Shown here: positions 9,099-18,453 of the stretch, in pieces
How positions within the stretch are numbered: position 1 is the stretch's first letter
Layout of the letters: every line of letters begins with the position of its first letter
Origin: Deltaproteobacteria bacterium
GTDB lineage: Bacteria > Myxococcota_A > Polyangia > JAAYKL01
Assembly (NCBI GenBank): GCA_016935665.1
Contig: JAFGQN010000119.1
Span: forward strand, 1-64,000
Direction: 5' to 3'
Length of the DNA: 64,000 bases
The notes under the pieces: generated by a model
Seen by the model: only the letters and a program-made list of their open reading frames with translations
Databases searched by the model: none
What the model was told of the DNA's origin: nothing
Made by a program: the position numbers and the translations under genes

Positions 9099-9485
9099 CT
9101 ACGCCTGAATTTCCATGCTGTGCAGACTGTTTTTCAGGTGGTCGAGCAATACAGTTGGGCTGTCGCTTTTGGAAATAACATCGATGCCAGGTCCCGTCCG
9201 CATATCCTCAATCGCCATCCCGGTAAATACCACTGCTTTTTCGATAGTGGGAAACATGCTGTGCCATCTGTTGACGAGTTCGATGCCAGGTGGTTGATTC
9301 GGTCCCAGATTGGCATCGCATACAAAGTGTGTGACGCGGTTGTTGTTTAAGAGAGCTTCTGCTTCATCCGGCGTGGCCGCATAAAGGATCTCTGCAAAAT
9401 CGTTTCTAAATGATCTGGTGATGAGCCTGACAATCATAGGTTCATCATCCAGGACAAGAAGTATCGAGTCCGCCGCTTTTGCCAT
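9099..9485 (-). CDS. Single-domain response regulator
   Basis: 128 residues, just a receiver: DDE at 13-15, acceptor D57 (FVCDANL), a Thr at the switch position (VFTGM) and K106 (ISKSD). Lone receivers act as phosphate sinks or by protein contact, as in CheY or DivK. A strong GGGAGG site lies six bases before the ATG. The gene is monocistronic, about 300 bases from the next gene on the same strand. The 9486-9792 stretch holds no gene I can support. Confidence 0.85.
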   Translation of the reverse strand: MAKAADSILLVLDDEPMIVRLITRSFRNDFAEILYAATPDEAEALLNNNRVTHFVCDANLGPNQPPGIELVNRWHSMFPTIEKAVVFTGMAIEDMRTGPGIDVISKSDSPTVLLDHLKNSLHSMEIQA

Positions 9486-9792
9486 GACATCCTCCCTTGA
9501 TTCTCATAAAGACGCATTCGCTCAGTCAGGCCTTCGTCGTGGTTATATAGCATTGGTTCTGAACGTGTCATTTTAGCATGATGAAATAATCAAAAGTTTT
9601 CTGCTTTATTGTTCGGGGAAAGATGATTTTCTGTTCTCCTCAACGGATTCTCGGTGGCGTCCGTCACCGTATCCCGGGCGTCATCAATGATGTGTTGACC
9701 GAACCGATGTTCAGTGCCTCCCAGGGCTCCAGGTGGCCTACTGGATGCCCGGCATAGCAATTGTTTTTTTTGAACCAATTCTGTTTGTGATT

Positions 9793-11331
9793 TTATTGTT
9801 GCGGAGATGAAGTGCACACGGAATCGGAAATGGAGGAATAATCCGGGGCGGAATAGACATCCGAGGCGGAGTAGATGGTGCCCATACTCTCAAGTGACAT
9901 GTTACCAACGTTGAAGCGAATCATATCCACCGGGGAGACAATGGAACCTGTGCCACCTTTAAAATTCACATCACCGGAAACCCCCACATAGTCAATAGTG
10001 GCGGAGGCAGATGACCGAAGCTTTTGAACACCGGTATTCCATTGCGCGGAGCCGGCATCGATGGGTTCTCCGCTGGAAAGGCGGTTCATGGCAGCGGCAA
10101 TCTGTGCACCAGTGGGATTGGGGTTGGCATCGCTGGATGCGGCTGCAATGGCGTAGGCCAACATATAGGCTGCGTCATAGAAATTGGCGGTGTAGGGCAC
10201 CGGGTCTGAACCAGTGAATTGCCCGCGATATCGGACTAGAAAAGAGTCATGGACGGACCCATCCGGAACCATCTGGGCGGTTGCCTGGATATTGCACAAC
10301 AGGGGATGCAGCGACGAATTCATTAGCGAAAATGCCAAATCGCTTGCAAACGTACTGTTCCATAATGTGTCCCCAAGGGGAATGCCTGCCGCCCCAACAA
10401 TATTTACAAAAGTAATGGCATCCTCCACGTATGTGAACGCTACCGTGACATCTGGTTGCCATGCCGCGAGGTCGGTGACTACTGCACTCAAAGAAGTGGT
10501 CAAATCACTTGTGCCGTATGACCTCAACATAAACGTGTTTTCGTTTGTGCAATCTACCCCGGCATTGTCACAGTAGGTGCTGAAAAATGAATCGTACATA
10601 CTGCTGCCCCATGTGTCTTTGCGGTGAATAACTGCCACGCGTTGATAATCGGAATGCAGGATATGTTCTGCCATTGCTCTGGCTTCCCGTGCCGCGGGAA
10701 GGGATGTGCTCCATATCAACCCGTCTGCGGAAACGTTTGAAATAATCGGTGCGTTGGCGCCGGCGCTAACGACCACAATGCCGGCTTTCTCCAGGACATC
10801 GTTGTATACGGACAGAACGATTTCACTGGAGAACGGCCCCAGCACTGCCTGTACGCCTATATCTCGCAAATGTTCCGCTGATTTTTTGGCCACCACTGGA
10901 GATGTGCCGGAATCACAGGTGATTTTAACAAACTTTCGGCCCATACTGCCATCGACGCGATTAATTTCCTCGAAAGCCATCTGTGTGACCTGGTCAAAAT
11001 GCTTGCCCGGAACACTCAGTTCACCGGTGAGAGGCAATATCGCACCAATTAGAATTGCATCAGTTGGCACTGGTTGCGCCAGATCGGAGATACCATCCAC
11101 TCTCGTGCATGTTTCACTGAGCAGCTGCTGAGCGATGATTTGTGTCGTCGGTTCCGTGTCAGACTCAACACAGAGTTTTTTAATGCATACCAGGGGAGCT
11201 TCGCAATCGTCATCGACGCTGCATTCATCATCAACAGTCATTATTGCAGAGCAGCCAGCGTATGCAAGAAATAGTGACAAGTGAAGGAATTGACGAATTT
11301 CGATTCTTTGTATGGAAAGCATGATGTTCAA
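9793..11331 (-). CDS. Leu/Ile/Val-binding-like lipoprotein (type 1 periplasmic-binding fold)
   Basis: A lipoprotein signal with lipobox LAYAGC is followed by a short Cys-rich segment (ECSVDDDCEAPLVCIKKLC), then a Peripla_BP_6 domain. Typical sections are ILIGAILPLTG, AFEEINRVDG, AVLGPFSSEI, VVSAGANAPI, VAVIHRKDTWGSSM and NFYDAAYMLAYAI. This family binds amino acids or similar small ligands for ABC importers or acts as a receptor, but no permease or ATPase gene is near, so a sensory or orphan role is possible. I chose the TTG at 11331, with GGAGG six bases upstream. The in-frame ATG at 11322 is an alternative. The Cys-rich insert after the lipobox is unusual for the family. Confidence 0.8.
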   Translation of the reverse strand: MNIMLSIQRIEIRQFLHLSLFLAYAGCSAIMTVDDECSVDDDCEAPLVCIKKLCVESDTEPTTQIIAQQLLSETCTRVDGISDLAQPVPTDAILIGAILPLTGELSVPGKHFDQVTQMAFEEINRVDGSMGRKFVKITCDSGTSPVVAKKSAEHLRDIGVQAVLGPFSSEIVLSVYNDVLEKAGIVVVSAGANAPIISNVSADGLIWSTSLPAAREARAMAEHILHSDYQRVAVIHRKDTWGSSMYDSFFSTYCDNAGVDCTNENTFMLRSYGTSDLTTSLSAVVTDLAAWQPDVTVAFTYVEDAITFVNIVGAAGIPLGDTLWNSTFASDLAFSLMNSSLHPLLCNIQATAQMVPDGSVHDSFLVRYRGQFTGSDPVPYTANFYDAAYMLAYAIAAASSDANPNPTGAQIAAAMNRLSSGEPIDAGSAQWNTGVQKLRSSASATIDYVGVSGDVNFKGGTGSIVSPVDMIRFNVGNMSLESMGTIYSASDVYSAPDYSSISDSVCTSSPQQ

Positions 11332-11681
11332 AAAAAACCTCCGGTTAAACCCATTTTGCCGGAGCAACGGCAATTACGCCTGTGCTCTTTTGGTATGGCG
11401 GGTATGTGCTCCCTTGACATTAATATAGTGGTTGCCCCCTGTTTGAGAATTGACAAACGGGGGTGAAGTTGTCTGCCAGTTGGAAACTGGCATCGCTGCC
11501 ATTTTTTTATTTACTATGCTCATAGCTGCTCACTATACCTCTCGGGCGAATTCGAGACAAGAATATCGTGTATCTTATTTTTATCTATTGACGATTTTGT
11601 TCCTCGGAGCACCGATTGGGGACATGGTGCTTCGCTCGATCCGAATCCCGGCTGCAACCTGGCGCTGGTATAATACGGTTG

Positions 11682-13517
11682 TCATTCGTCAACAACCGGA
11701 ACCCGTTTTTTTTCAGTCCCAATTTCGTCGGGAAGTGGGATTCTGCGATTCCCGTCGGGAATGGACCTGGAGTCCGTTGTGATGCTCCCTGACGCATTCT
11801 TTTCTACAGGCGCCCCCTGGGGGGAGCTATCGGCGGGGGCACTGTTGGCGGAAAGATCATTGCTGTCGTGCGATGCCGCACTGGATGACATCGTTTTTTT
11901 GGGTAGTGGACGATGAAATCGCTTTTTAAATGACACGGCTGGCCGATTTTTTTTTATGGACCCATCTTCCGTTTCCATTTCAAACTCGGAATTCGAATTC
12001 GATGTTTGCGACTCCGTTTTCACCAATGTCGCTGCGATCATTTTCGTGCCATCTGCGGGGCCGATAAATTGAATGGAGAAATTGCGATATCCCTTTTTGG
12101 AAATCACCAGGTGGTGCTCCTTGTTGGGGGCGACGTGAAATGCCAGACCTTCTGCGTTGATAACGCCCATCTCATCGTTGTCAATGGTGAGCACAGCTCC
12201 GGGGGGATTGCTGGATACAAGCACGTTGTCTCCCAGCGCCAATTCTGCAGTGGTAGTGGGAGAAGGGGTATCTTTGACCGTAACCCAATACAGAATTCCA
12301 GCAACGACTGCAATGAAAAGAAACATTGCAGCGATAATCTTATATACCAGCGCCTGTCCAATGACCACCTGAGATACCTGTGTGCCCTCCGAGGAGGTGG
12401 AGAGCACAGATTGCGCTGTACGCGTGGTACTGGTGCCATTGAATAAGGCTTTTTCTTCTTCAACGATGTGCTGCAACCCAACCTTGCGCGTATCATCAGA
12501 GTCGTGAATCGACGCCATCATCCGCGCTCCAAAAGCGCGTCGTTCATTCAAACGTTCTTCAAATTGGGATGTAAACCATTTTTTAATGTCGCCACCGGAC
12601 ATGGTTTCCACGGCGCATACTTCGTGCAGATCATTGGCAAAATCGTCTATCGTCTGATAGCGTTTGTCCCTGTCTTTTGCGATGGCTTTGAAAACGACAT
12701 CGTCCAGTCCTTTGGGCAGATCCGACTGCAATTCACTGGGAGGAGGCAGTTCCCGCGTTGTAATTTCCTGCACGATTTTTCCAAGATTCACGTTCTTTGC
12801 AAATTTAAAGGCCCTTTTTTGAGTGGCCAGCTCGTACAGACACAGCCCCATCGCATAAACATCAATGCGGTGGTCATGCTCAGACCTGGTAAAAAGTTCG
12901 GGAGCCATGTATCCCGGTGTTCCTTTTATCATGCCCGGCGATGTAAAATCACTTTGAATGCTGGATCTGGCAATACCAAAATCTATCACTTTTAAATAAC
13001 CATTGCTGTTAAGCATGAGGTTGTGCAATCCAATATCTCTATGAATGATAGTGCTTTCGTTGCCTGTTGCTGAAGTTGAGGTGTGCGCGTAGTGGATTGC
13101 ATCGCATGCATCGAGAATGAGTCTGCTGGAAATGCCAAATGGAATCCGCACCTTCTGCTTGTTGCAGTTGGAAAGCACGTATTTTAAAGTTTCACCTTCC
13201 ACATATTCCATAACGATTGAGATCGCGTCTTCTGTTACGCAAAAATCGTACACCTGAACAATATGTGGATGATTCAACGAGGCTGCCAGACGTGCTTCGT
13301 TCATGAACATTTTTATGCTGCTTGAGGATTGTTGCACTCTTTTTTCGTGAGTGCGTTTTACGACTACAAACCGCCCAAAATCCACAGCACCCCGTTGAAA
13401 AGCAAGAAATACATCGCCCATGCCCCCTTCGCCAATTTTGGACAGAAGCTTGTAGCGTTGTTCAATGGCGCCACTCTCAATTTCATGGTTTGGTGTGATA
13501 ATCCTGCTCATTTTCAT
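11682..13517 (-). CDS. Membrane Ser/Thr protein kinase with PEGA domain (copy 1)
   Basis: A eukaryotic-like kinase. Glycine loop GEGGMGDVF, ATP-binding Lys in VVVKR, catalytic loop HRDIGLHN and DFG in VIDFGIA are all visible. The loop lacks the usual KP of HRDxKPxN, having GL, so activity should be checked. The kinase domain covers about the first 320 residues. A single membrane helix follows (IIAAMFLFIAVVAGILYWV), then an extracytoplasmic PEGA-like domain (SSNPPGAVLTIDN, ISKKGYRNF) and a long Ser/Lys/Pro-rich tail. I chose the Met at 13517 by alignment with the paralogue at 15013-16899 and a weak AGGA site. It is divergent from a TPR gene and that paralogue. Confidence 0.9.
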   Translation of the reverse strand: MKMSRIITPNHEIESGAIEQRYKLLSKIGEGGMGDVFLAFQRGAVDFGRFVVVKRTHEKRVQQSSSSIKMFMNEARLAASLNHPHIVQVYDFCVTEDAISIVMEYVEGETLKYVLSNCNKQKVRIPFGISSRLILDACDAIHYAHTSTSATGNESTIIHRDIGLHNLMLNSNGYLKVIDFGIARSSIQSDFTSPGMIKGTPGYMAPELFTRSEHDHRIDVYAMGLCLYELATQKRAFKFAKNVNLGKIVQEITTRELPPPSELQSDLPKGLDDVVFKAIAKDRDKRYQTIDDFANDLHEVCAVETMSGGDIKKWFTSQFEERLNERRAFGARMMASIHDSDDTRKVGLQHIVEEEKALFNGTSTTRTAQSVLSTSSEGTQVSQVVIGQALVYKIIAAMFLFIAVVAGILYWVTVKDTPSPTTTAELALGDNVLVSSNPPGAVLTIDNDEMGVINAEGLAFHVAPNKEHHLVISKKGYRNFSIQFIGPADGTKMIAATLVKTESQTSNSNSEFEMETEDGSIKKNRPAVSFKKRFHRPLPKKTMSSSAASHDSNDLSANSAPADSSPQGAPVEKNASGSITTDSRSIPDGNRRIPLPDEIGTEKKRVPVVDE

Positions 13518-13833
13518 TTTTGCTATCCTGGCGCGCATCTGCCTGTTGTAATCGTGTTCCGCTTCAAATTGACCATTTCTCAAATTAAGTTTTACAATTC
13601 ATTTGCTGATATTGAATTGGTCTACCTGGACACCTCAACGTATGCTGGCATTTAAAATAACACATTTATCTTGGAAAATAACAGTACAAATACTATAAAA
13701 GTTCACTTTTTTAGAAATAGCTAGAACAAAATATTCGCCTGTGCCATTCTAAGGCACTGAAAAGATGGGAACCACGGCTGCGTCAATAAAACGCCGCACG
13801 TCAATTTCAATTTGTTGAACCTGAGGTAAATCA

Positions 13834-14763
13834 ATGAAGAAAAAGATTATATGTTTACTCTCCTTTTATGTGGTAGCAGGCATTCATCTCGCTGGAAATT
13901 CTGTTTTGGCAAATGAAAAAGCCGCACTTTCGGCGCAGGCGCAGGCAGAGTTCGATGATTTGACTCAAAAGGCGGTTGGCAAGTACAGCGCACGCCAGTA
14001 CGAGGAGGCAATCGCACTTTTTGAAAAAGCCTATGCCATCCAGGCGGAGCCCGAGCTTCTTTACAATATAGCCCGTTCTTATGAACGCCTTGCTCGCACC
14101 GACGAAGCCATTGAAGTGTATCAGAAATTTTTGGATACCCCTGGCAGTACCGGTGACTTGAGAGTTCGTGCATTAAACAATCTTGCCGCGCTGCAGGAGG
14201 AACGGGCTGCTCGAGAGAAAATTTCAGGCACTGGCGCCGATAGCGGCGCCGACGGTTCAACAGACGCCGGAGTTGAAGAGAAAATGGAACCCGAGCAGGA
14301 GTCCATGGATGCGACGGACACTAGTCAGATGACTGAATCGGAACCAACACTGATTCTCCAGGACAGAATTTTCAATAGAAAACAAAAGATTCTCAAAACC
14401 CTGGGCTGGACATTTCTGGGAGTGGGAATTGCGGGCATGGGAACAGGTAGTGTTTTTGGTGTGCTCGCTCTAAAATCGAAAAAGAAATACGACGATATGG
14501 ATGGCGACATAAAGAAGTTGGATTATAGGGATGACATGGATAGGAACAGTCTTCTTTTCGACATTATGTTCTTTAGTGGTACCGGCTTTGCAATCGCCGG
14601 CACATCCCTGCTTATTGCCTATGTTGTAAAGAAAAAGCGCCACGCCGCGTCGACTTCTGCATTTCGAATTCGTCAGAATGCCTCAGGGCAAGCCATCAAT
14701 CTAATGCCGTCCTTTTTCGCTGAGAACGGCGTGTGGACCGGTGGTCTGAGCGGTCAGTTTTAA
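13834..14763 (+). CDS. Secreted TPR protein with two C-terminal membrane helices
   Basis: It begins with a signal peptide (IICLLSFYVVAGIHLAGNSVLA). TPR-like helices follow at about 40-125 (KYSARQYEEAIALFEKAY, PELLYNIARSYERLARTDEA), then an acidic linker. Two hydrophobic helices come next (TLGWTFLGVGIAGMGTGSVF and FFSGTGFAIAGTSLLIAYVV), separated by a Lys/Asp-rich loop. The protein at 61983-63047 has the same plan with an added PEGA-like domain, so they are probably paralogues. It is encoded between two kinases with PEGA domains, which suggests an envelope signalling partnership, inferred from position only. The intergenic 13518-13833 is AT-rich and must hold divergent promoters, but I cannot place them. 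Confidence 0.75.
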   Translation: MKKKIICLLSFYVVAGIHLAGNSVLANEKAALSAQAQAEFDDLTQKAVGKYSARQYEEAIALFEKAYAIQAEPELLYNIARSYERLARTDEAIEVYQKFLDTPGSTGDLRVRALNNLAALQEERAAREKISGTGADSGADGSTDAGVEEKMEPEQESMDATDTSQMTESEPTLILQDRIFNRKQKILKTLGWTFLGVGIAGMGTGSVFGVLALKSKKKYDDMDGDIKKLDYRDDMDRNSLLFDIMFFSGTGFAIAGTSLLIAYVVKKKRHAASTSAFRIRQNASGQAINLMPSFFAENGVWTGGLSGQF

Positions 14764-15012
14764 ATCCATTCGTTCGTTCTCACGATTTCCAGGTCATATG
14801 TGTTGTGCGCGTTTGGCGACAAACCGATAAATATTTATTTCAGTATTTTTACATTCCAGTATTATTCTTAAGCCCTTGTGATATATTCGACCGGCACAAC
14901 GATGAAATTGTATCGTTTCATATATGTACGTTTAACCGAGACAAGCATTTTTGATAATTAATTGGGGGGGTTAAGTGAATATCAACGGAATCGAGAGATT
15001 AAAGATTTTGGA

Positions 15013-16899
15013 ATGACACTATCAAAATTTGAATTTCACAACGCAGATATTAATGAGAGATACAGGTTGCTGGCCAAGATTGGCACAGGCGGAATGGGAG
15101 ATGTTTTTTTGGCATCTCAACGGGGGGCAGTCGATTTCAATCGCCTCGTGGTGGTGAAGCGGATTCACAACAGGCATGTCCAGCATACCGAAGAAAACAC
15201 CCGCATGTTTATGAATGAGGCCAGTCTGGTGGCTTCATTGAATCACCCACATATCGTCAAAATTTTCGATTTTTATATGGCTGCCGATTCCGTTTCAATT
15301 GTGATGGAGTATGTGGAAGGTGAAACCCTTAAGTTTATAGGCTCTATTTGCAATCGAAATAAAAGACGCATTCCGTTTGGAATCACTTCTCGACTTATTC
15401 TCGATGCGTGTGATGCGCTGAATTACGCCCATCATTCAACGTCCCCTACCGGCGCCGCACGCACGGTCATCCATCGCGATATTGGGTTGCATAATCTGAT
15501 GCTGGATAGCAACGGCTATTTAAAGGTGATCGATTTTGGAATCGCCAAATCCGATATTCAGCAGGATAAAACAGTGCCCGGTCTCGTGAAAGGTACGCCG
15601 GCGTATATGGCCCCGGATTTGTTTACGAGTGCATCGCCGGATCATCGCATCGACATTTATGCACTGGGGCTGTGTCTCTATGAGTTGGCCACACAGTCGA
15701 GAGCATTCCATTTTTCCAAAAATGCCAGTCTCGCCGAGATTATGAACGAAATCACAACGCGTGAGCTGAAGGCACCATCTCTGATTCAGTCGGATTTGCC
15801 CCCGGGATTCGACGAAGTTCTTTTCAAGGCAATTGAAAAGAATCCCGATAACCGATATCAGACTGTTGAGGCTTTTGCGACCGATTTGAAAATGGTCGCA
15901 GACAGGCAGCTTTATACTGGCGCGGAAGTGAAGGGATGGTTCACCACTCTGTTTGCAAAACGAATTGATGAGCGTCGGAGTTTTGGGGCCCGACTGCTTG
16001 AAAACAGTCGAAACGCCAGACCGGGAATGCCCACATCCACCATGAACGTTCCGGACGCCGGCTTTCAAACCAGTAGTATGTCCCGCGTTACCCAGCAGGA
16101 TATGGCGCCGCAGGTGACCAACGTAACACAGGTGGTGATGGATCGCTCGCATATTTATAAGATTGTCGGGGCTATGTTTCTGTTTATTCTCGCTGCTGTG
16201 ACTGTATTGTACGTTGTTGCGTTCAGGGGGCGGGAGGTTCCGCAGGATGCCAAACAGGCACAGCTGGCGCAGGTGGTTCTTACCGATAACGTCGAAGTGC
16301 ATAGCACTCCTACTGACGCAATCCTTTCCGTTGACGGCAAGGAATTGGGAATGATTGGTGAGGCAGGTTTGGCGTTCAGAGTTGCGCCAAATGTGGAGCA
16401 TAGTCTGGTGATATCCCAAAAAGGATTTCGTGATTTTTCGTTGCGGTTTGCTGGTCCGGTTGACGGTGTGAAGCAGATTTCCGCATCTCTTGTTCCTTTG
16501 GAAGAAGACGACGATGTGGCGGCAGGTGAAACGTCTCACAGGCATAGGCGGAAAAAGCGGAATGACGACAATCTATCGGATGACGCGTCTGATGATTTGG
16601 AGAATCAGGAGCTGGACTCAGAAGAGGTCGAAGTCGAAGCGGATGAGGCTGGCAGCATGGAAAGTGCTCCCGTTCAGCACAGTTCAGGCAGGAAACCCCA
16701 GTCTGTTGGTACCTCGGTGAAACGTGCTTCGAGTGATGCTTCCGGCAATGCTTCTGTGAATAAGAACGCCGCTGGCAATACGGAGAAATCGTCGTCATCC
16801 ACCTCCATCGACGAAGGTTCTGCCTCGGATGGCGGTCGACTTATTCCGTTGCCGGACGATGAGCGTCCGATTCGACGCACGCCGGTAGTTGATGACTGA
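15013..16899 (+). CDS. Membrane Ser/Thr protein kinase with PEGA domain (copy 2)
   Basis: It is a close paralogue of the kinase at 11682-13517 on the other strand, with glycine loop GTGGMGDVF, Lys in VVVKR, HRDIGLHN, and DFG in VIDFGIAK. The kinase region is followed by a membrane helix (IVGAMFLFILAAVTVLYVV), a PEGA-like domain (HSTPTDAILSVDG, ISQKGFRDF) and a Ser/Asp/Glu-rich tail ending in LIPLPDD. Both copies share the odd HRDIGLHN loop. The TTG at 14962 gives a longer form, but the ATG at 15013 matches the paralogue's N-terminus better. The gene follows the TPR protein by about 250 bases. Substrates are unknown. Confidence 0.9.
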   Translation: MTLSKFEFHNADINERYRLLAKIGTGGMGDVFLASQRGAVDFNRLVVVKRIHNRHVQHTEENTRMFMNEASLVASLNHPHIVKIFDFYMAADSVSIVMEYVEGETLKFIGSICNRNKRRIPFGITSRLILDACDALNYAHHSTSPTGAARTVIHRDIGLHNLMLDSNGYLKVIDFGIAKSDIQQDKTVPGLVKGTPAYMAPDLFTSASPDHRIDIYALGLCLYELATQSRAFHFSKNASLAEIMNEITTRELKAPSLIQSDLPPGFDEVLFKAIEKNPDNRYQTVEAFATDLKMVADRQLYTGAEVKGWFTTLFAKRIDERRSFGARLLENSRNARPGMPTSTMNVPDAGFQTSSMSRVTQQDMAPQVTNVTQVVMDRSHIYKIVGAMFLFILAAVTVLYVVAFRGREVPQDAKQAQLAQVVLTDNVEVHSTPTDAILSVDGKELGMIGEAGLAFRVAPNVEHSLVISQKGFRDFSLRFAGPVDGVKQISASLVPLEEDDDVAAGETSHRHRRKKRNDDNLSDDASDDLENQELDSEEVEVEADEAGSMESAPVQHSSGRKPQSVGTSVKRASSDASGNASVNKNAAGNTEKSSSSTSIDEGSASDGGRLIPLPDDERPIRRTPVVDD

Positions 16900-17100
16900 A
16901 CCCAGCAGCATGGCCGCACGACATTTGAAACGGTTGTATTCCATGGTGCGGTATTTCTGGACAAACTTGGTGTGATAGATCGTTTCCTGGCCACCAAAGT
17001 GGAATCGCCCACGGGGGAGTTTCGTGACTGGGAAATGGTAACCGCATTCGCGGGGCGAATTGCCGAACATCTGCAGAAGGCGACCCCCCTGGGGTTTCAT
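16795..17100 (-). CDS. Possible second half of a small frameshifted gene
   Basis: A minus-strand frame of 101 codons begins at an ATG (17100) just after the stop of the 61-residue frame upstream. Read across a single frame change, the two join smoothly as one chain (ACRQ then GIEAIMKPQGGRLLQMFG), which suggests one gene with a frameshift. The first 70 residues are aromatic and Cys-rich; the rest overlaps the end of the kinase gene antisense and is probably not real. Plus-strand frames in this stretch also stay open, so the coding strand is uncertain. No family recognised. Confidence 0.3.
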   Translation of the reverse strand: MKPQGGRLLQMFGNSPRECGYHFPVTKLPRGRFHFGGQETIYHTKFVQKYRTMEYNRFKCRAAMLLGSVINYRRASNRTLIVRQRNKSTAIRGRTFVDGGG

Positions 17101-17108
17101 GATGGCTT

Positions 17109-17294
17109 CTATCCCTGCCTGCAGGCATTCATCACTTCCTCAATTGTTGCGTTTAATTGTGAGGTCATCTTCTGCTCTGCGTTAGTTGTGGTGGAAACAG
17201 ACACTGTGAGTATGTTCTCGAATCCGCTCAGACAAAAATCATTTGCGCTCATGACGCGAACCATGATTTCGGTGGGGTAGTCGGCCGGGGACAT
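17109..17294 (-). CDS. Small protein of 61 residues, possibly truncated by a frameshift
   Basis: The ATG at 17294 has a strong AGGGAGG site six bases upstream. The product starts MSPADYPTEIMVRVMSAND and continues through a Ser/Thr-rich strand into a helix ending NACRQG. It lies 80 bases after yjbQ on the same strand and may be its partner. The following frame (to 16795) looks like its continuation after loss or gain of one base. I do not recognise a family. Confidence 0.45.
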   Translation of the reverse strand: MSPADYPTEIMVRVMSANDFCLSGFENILTVSVSTTTNAEQKMTSQLNATIEEVMNACRQG

Positions 17295-17374
17295 TTATTT
17301 CCTCCCTGTCAGAGGTTGAACGGTGGTACGAGCATCATTCGTAGCGGAAGTTCCAGTGCAGTTGAAAGCAGACG

Positions 17375-17779
17375 TTACATCCCCTGGGCCACTTTTATGT
17401 AGATTTCCCGTTGCCTTGGGCCATCCAGTTCGCAAAGATATATTCCCTGCCATTCTCCCAGTATAATGTGTCCGTTGTCGATAATGAGTGTTTGCCCCGC
17501 GCCCAGTGTGGCCACCTTCAGGTGGGCATCCGCGTTGTTGCCCAAATGGGTGTAATCCGGATCTTTATAGGGGAAAAGCTTCGAGAGCGCATGGTTCAGG
17601 TCTTTTTTAAGATTTGGATCGGTGGCCTCCATAACGGTCACGGCAGCGGCGGTATGGGGAGAGAAAACATACACAAGCCCGTAATTGACACCAAAATCGG
17701 AGACTGCCTGAGCAACATCAGCGGTGACATCTATCATTTCCAAACGCGTTTTGGTCGTATAGGTAAATTTCTTCAGCAT
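17375..17779 (-). CDS. yjbQ: YjbQ family protein (UPF0047)
   Basis: 134 residues, the usual length for UPF0047. Family motifs visible are SPHTAAAVTVMEATDPNL, the DYTHLGNNADAHLKVA segment and the GEWQGIYLCELDGPRQR end. Members form trimers and have been linked to thiamine-phosphate synthesis in E. coli by weak secondary activity; their true role is unsettled. The His and Asp/Glu residues of the metal-binding pocket are present (HLGNNADAH). A GGGGG ribosome site precedes the ATG. Single gene, perhaps with the 61-residue ORF downstream. Confidence 0.9.
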   Translation of the reverse strand: MLKKFTYTTKTRLEMIDVTADVAQAVSDFGVNYGLVYVFSPHTAAAVTVMEATDPNLKKDLNHALSKLFPYKDPDYTHLGNNADAHLKVATLGAGQTLIIDNGHIILGEWQGIYLCELDGPRQREIYIKVAQGM

Positions 17780-17948
17780 GAAGCCCCCTTTGTCATTTAT
17801 AGTGTATCATCGAATGTAATCATTGGCCGTGTGCAATTGTCATGCGGAAAGTTTTTGAACCATGCAAAAACGGTGTTATGCTGCCTTTATGACGTAAAGG
17901 CATTTGGGTCTGGTTGCCTTCGCAACTGCTTTCGAGGAGGATTGTGAA

Positions 17949-18449
17949 ATGAAACTGTTGTATGGATTGCTGACATTGGCGTTGCTGGTTGGTTGTGGCG
18001 CGTCCAAAGAATCGGTCACTCCGGCGGACGATGCGGCCGCTGAAATGGTGGCCCCCCAGATGGCGGATGCATCCGGGGCGAATGATGTGCCCGGAAATGG
18101 CGACATCGCATTTAAGGATTTGGCATTCGGTGAACGCAAAGCGTTTATGAATGATGTGGTGATGCCTGAAATGAAGCCCCTTTTTGTGGAGGAACACCCT
18201 GATTTTTCATGCATATCCTGTCATGGAGAGAATATGACCGAGGTGAATTTTGAAATGCCCAATACGCTGGTTCCGCTGAATCCCGCCGCCATGCCCTTTG
18301 CGTCAGAAGACGAGAAGGTTCGTGCTGCGGCTACGTTCATGAAGGAAACGGTGGTGCCCAAAATGGCTGGCCTGCTGAAAGAGCCCCCTTACAATACCGA
18401 AACCAAATCCGGATTTGGATGCTTTAATTGTCACGCTACGGCACAGTAG
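17949..18449 (+). CDS. Small c-type cytochrome-like lipoprotein
   Basis: The ATG at 17949 has an AGGAGG site eight bases upstream, so the longer frame from 17904 is rejected. The lipobox LLVGCG at about residues 14-17 marks a lipoprotein, then an acidic/Ala-rich linker. Two CxxCH heme-binding motifs are visible, CISCHG in the middle and CFNCHA at the C-terminus, each with a Met-rich neighbourhood that could ligate heme (MKPL, MAGL). A di-heme electron carrier on the envelope is the likely role. It is convergent with the radical SAM gene next door. Confidence 0.8.
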   Translation: MKLLYGLLTLALLVGCGASKESVTPADDAAAEMVAPQMADASGANDVPGNGDIAFKDLAFGERKAFMNDVVMPEMKPLFVEEHPDFSCISCHGENMTEVNFEMPNTLVPLNPAAMPFASEDEKVRAAATFMKETVVPKMAGLLKEPPYNTETKSGFGCFNCHATAQ

Positions 18450-18453
18450 AAGC

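Noticed and set aside
9590-9817. A 75-codon minus-strand frame between the lone receiver and the binding protein
   Set aside because: No ribosome site, no recognised motif and it overlaps the end of the binding-protein gene.
15520-16545. A 341-codon minus-strand frame
   Set aside because: Antisense to the kinase of 15013-16899; its sequence has no domain logic and the sense strand has full kinase motifs.
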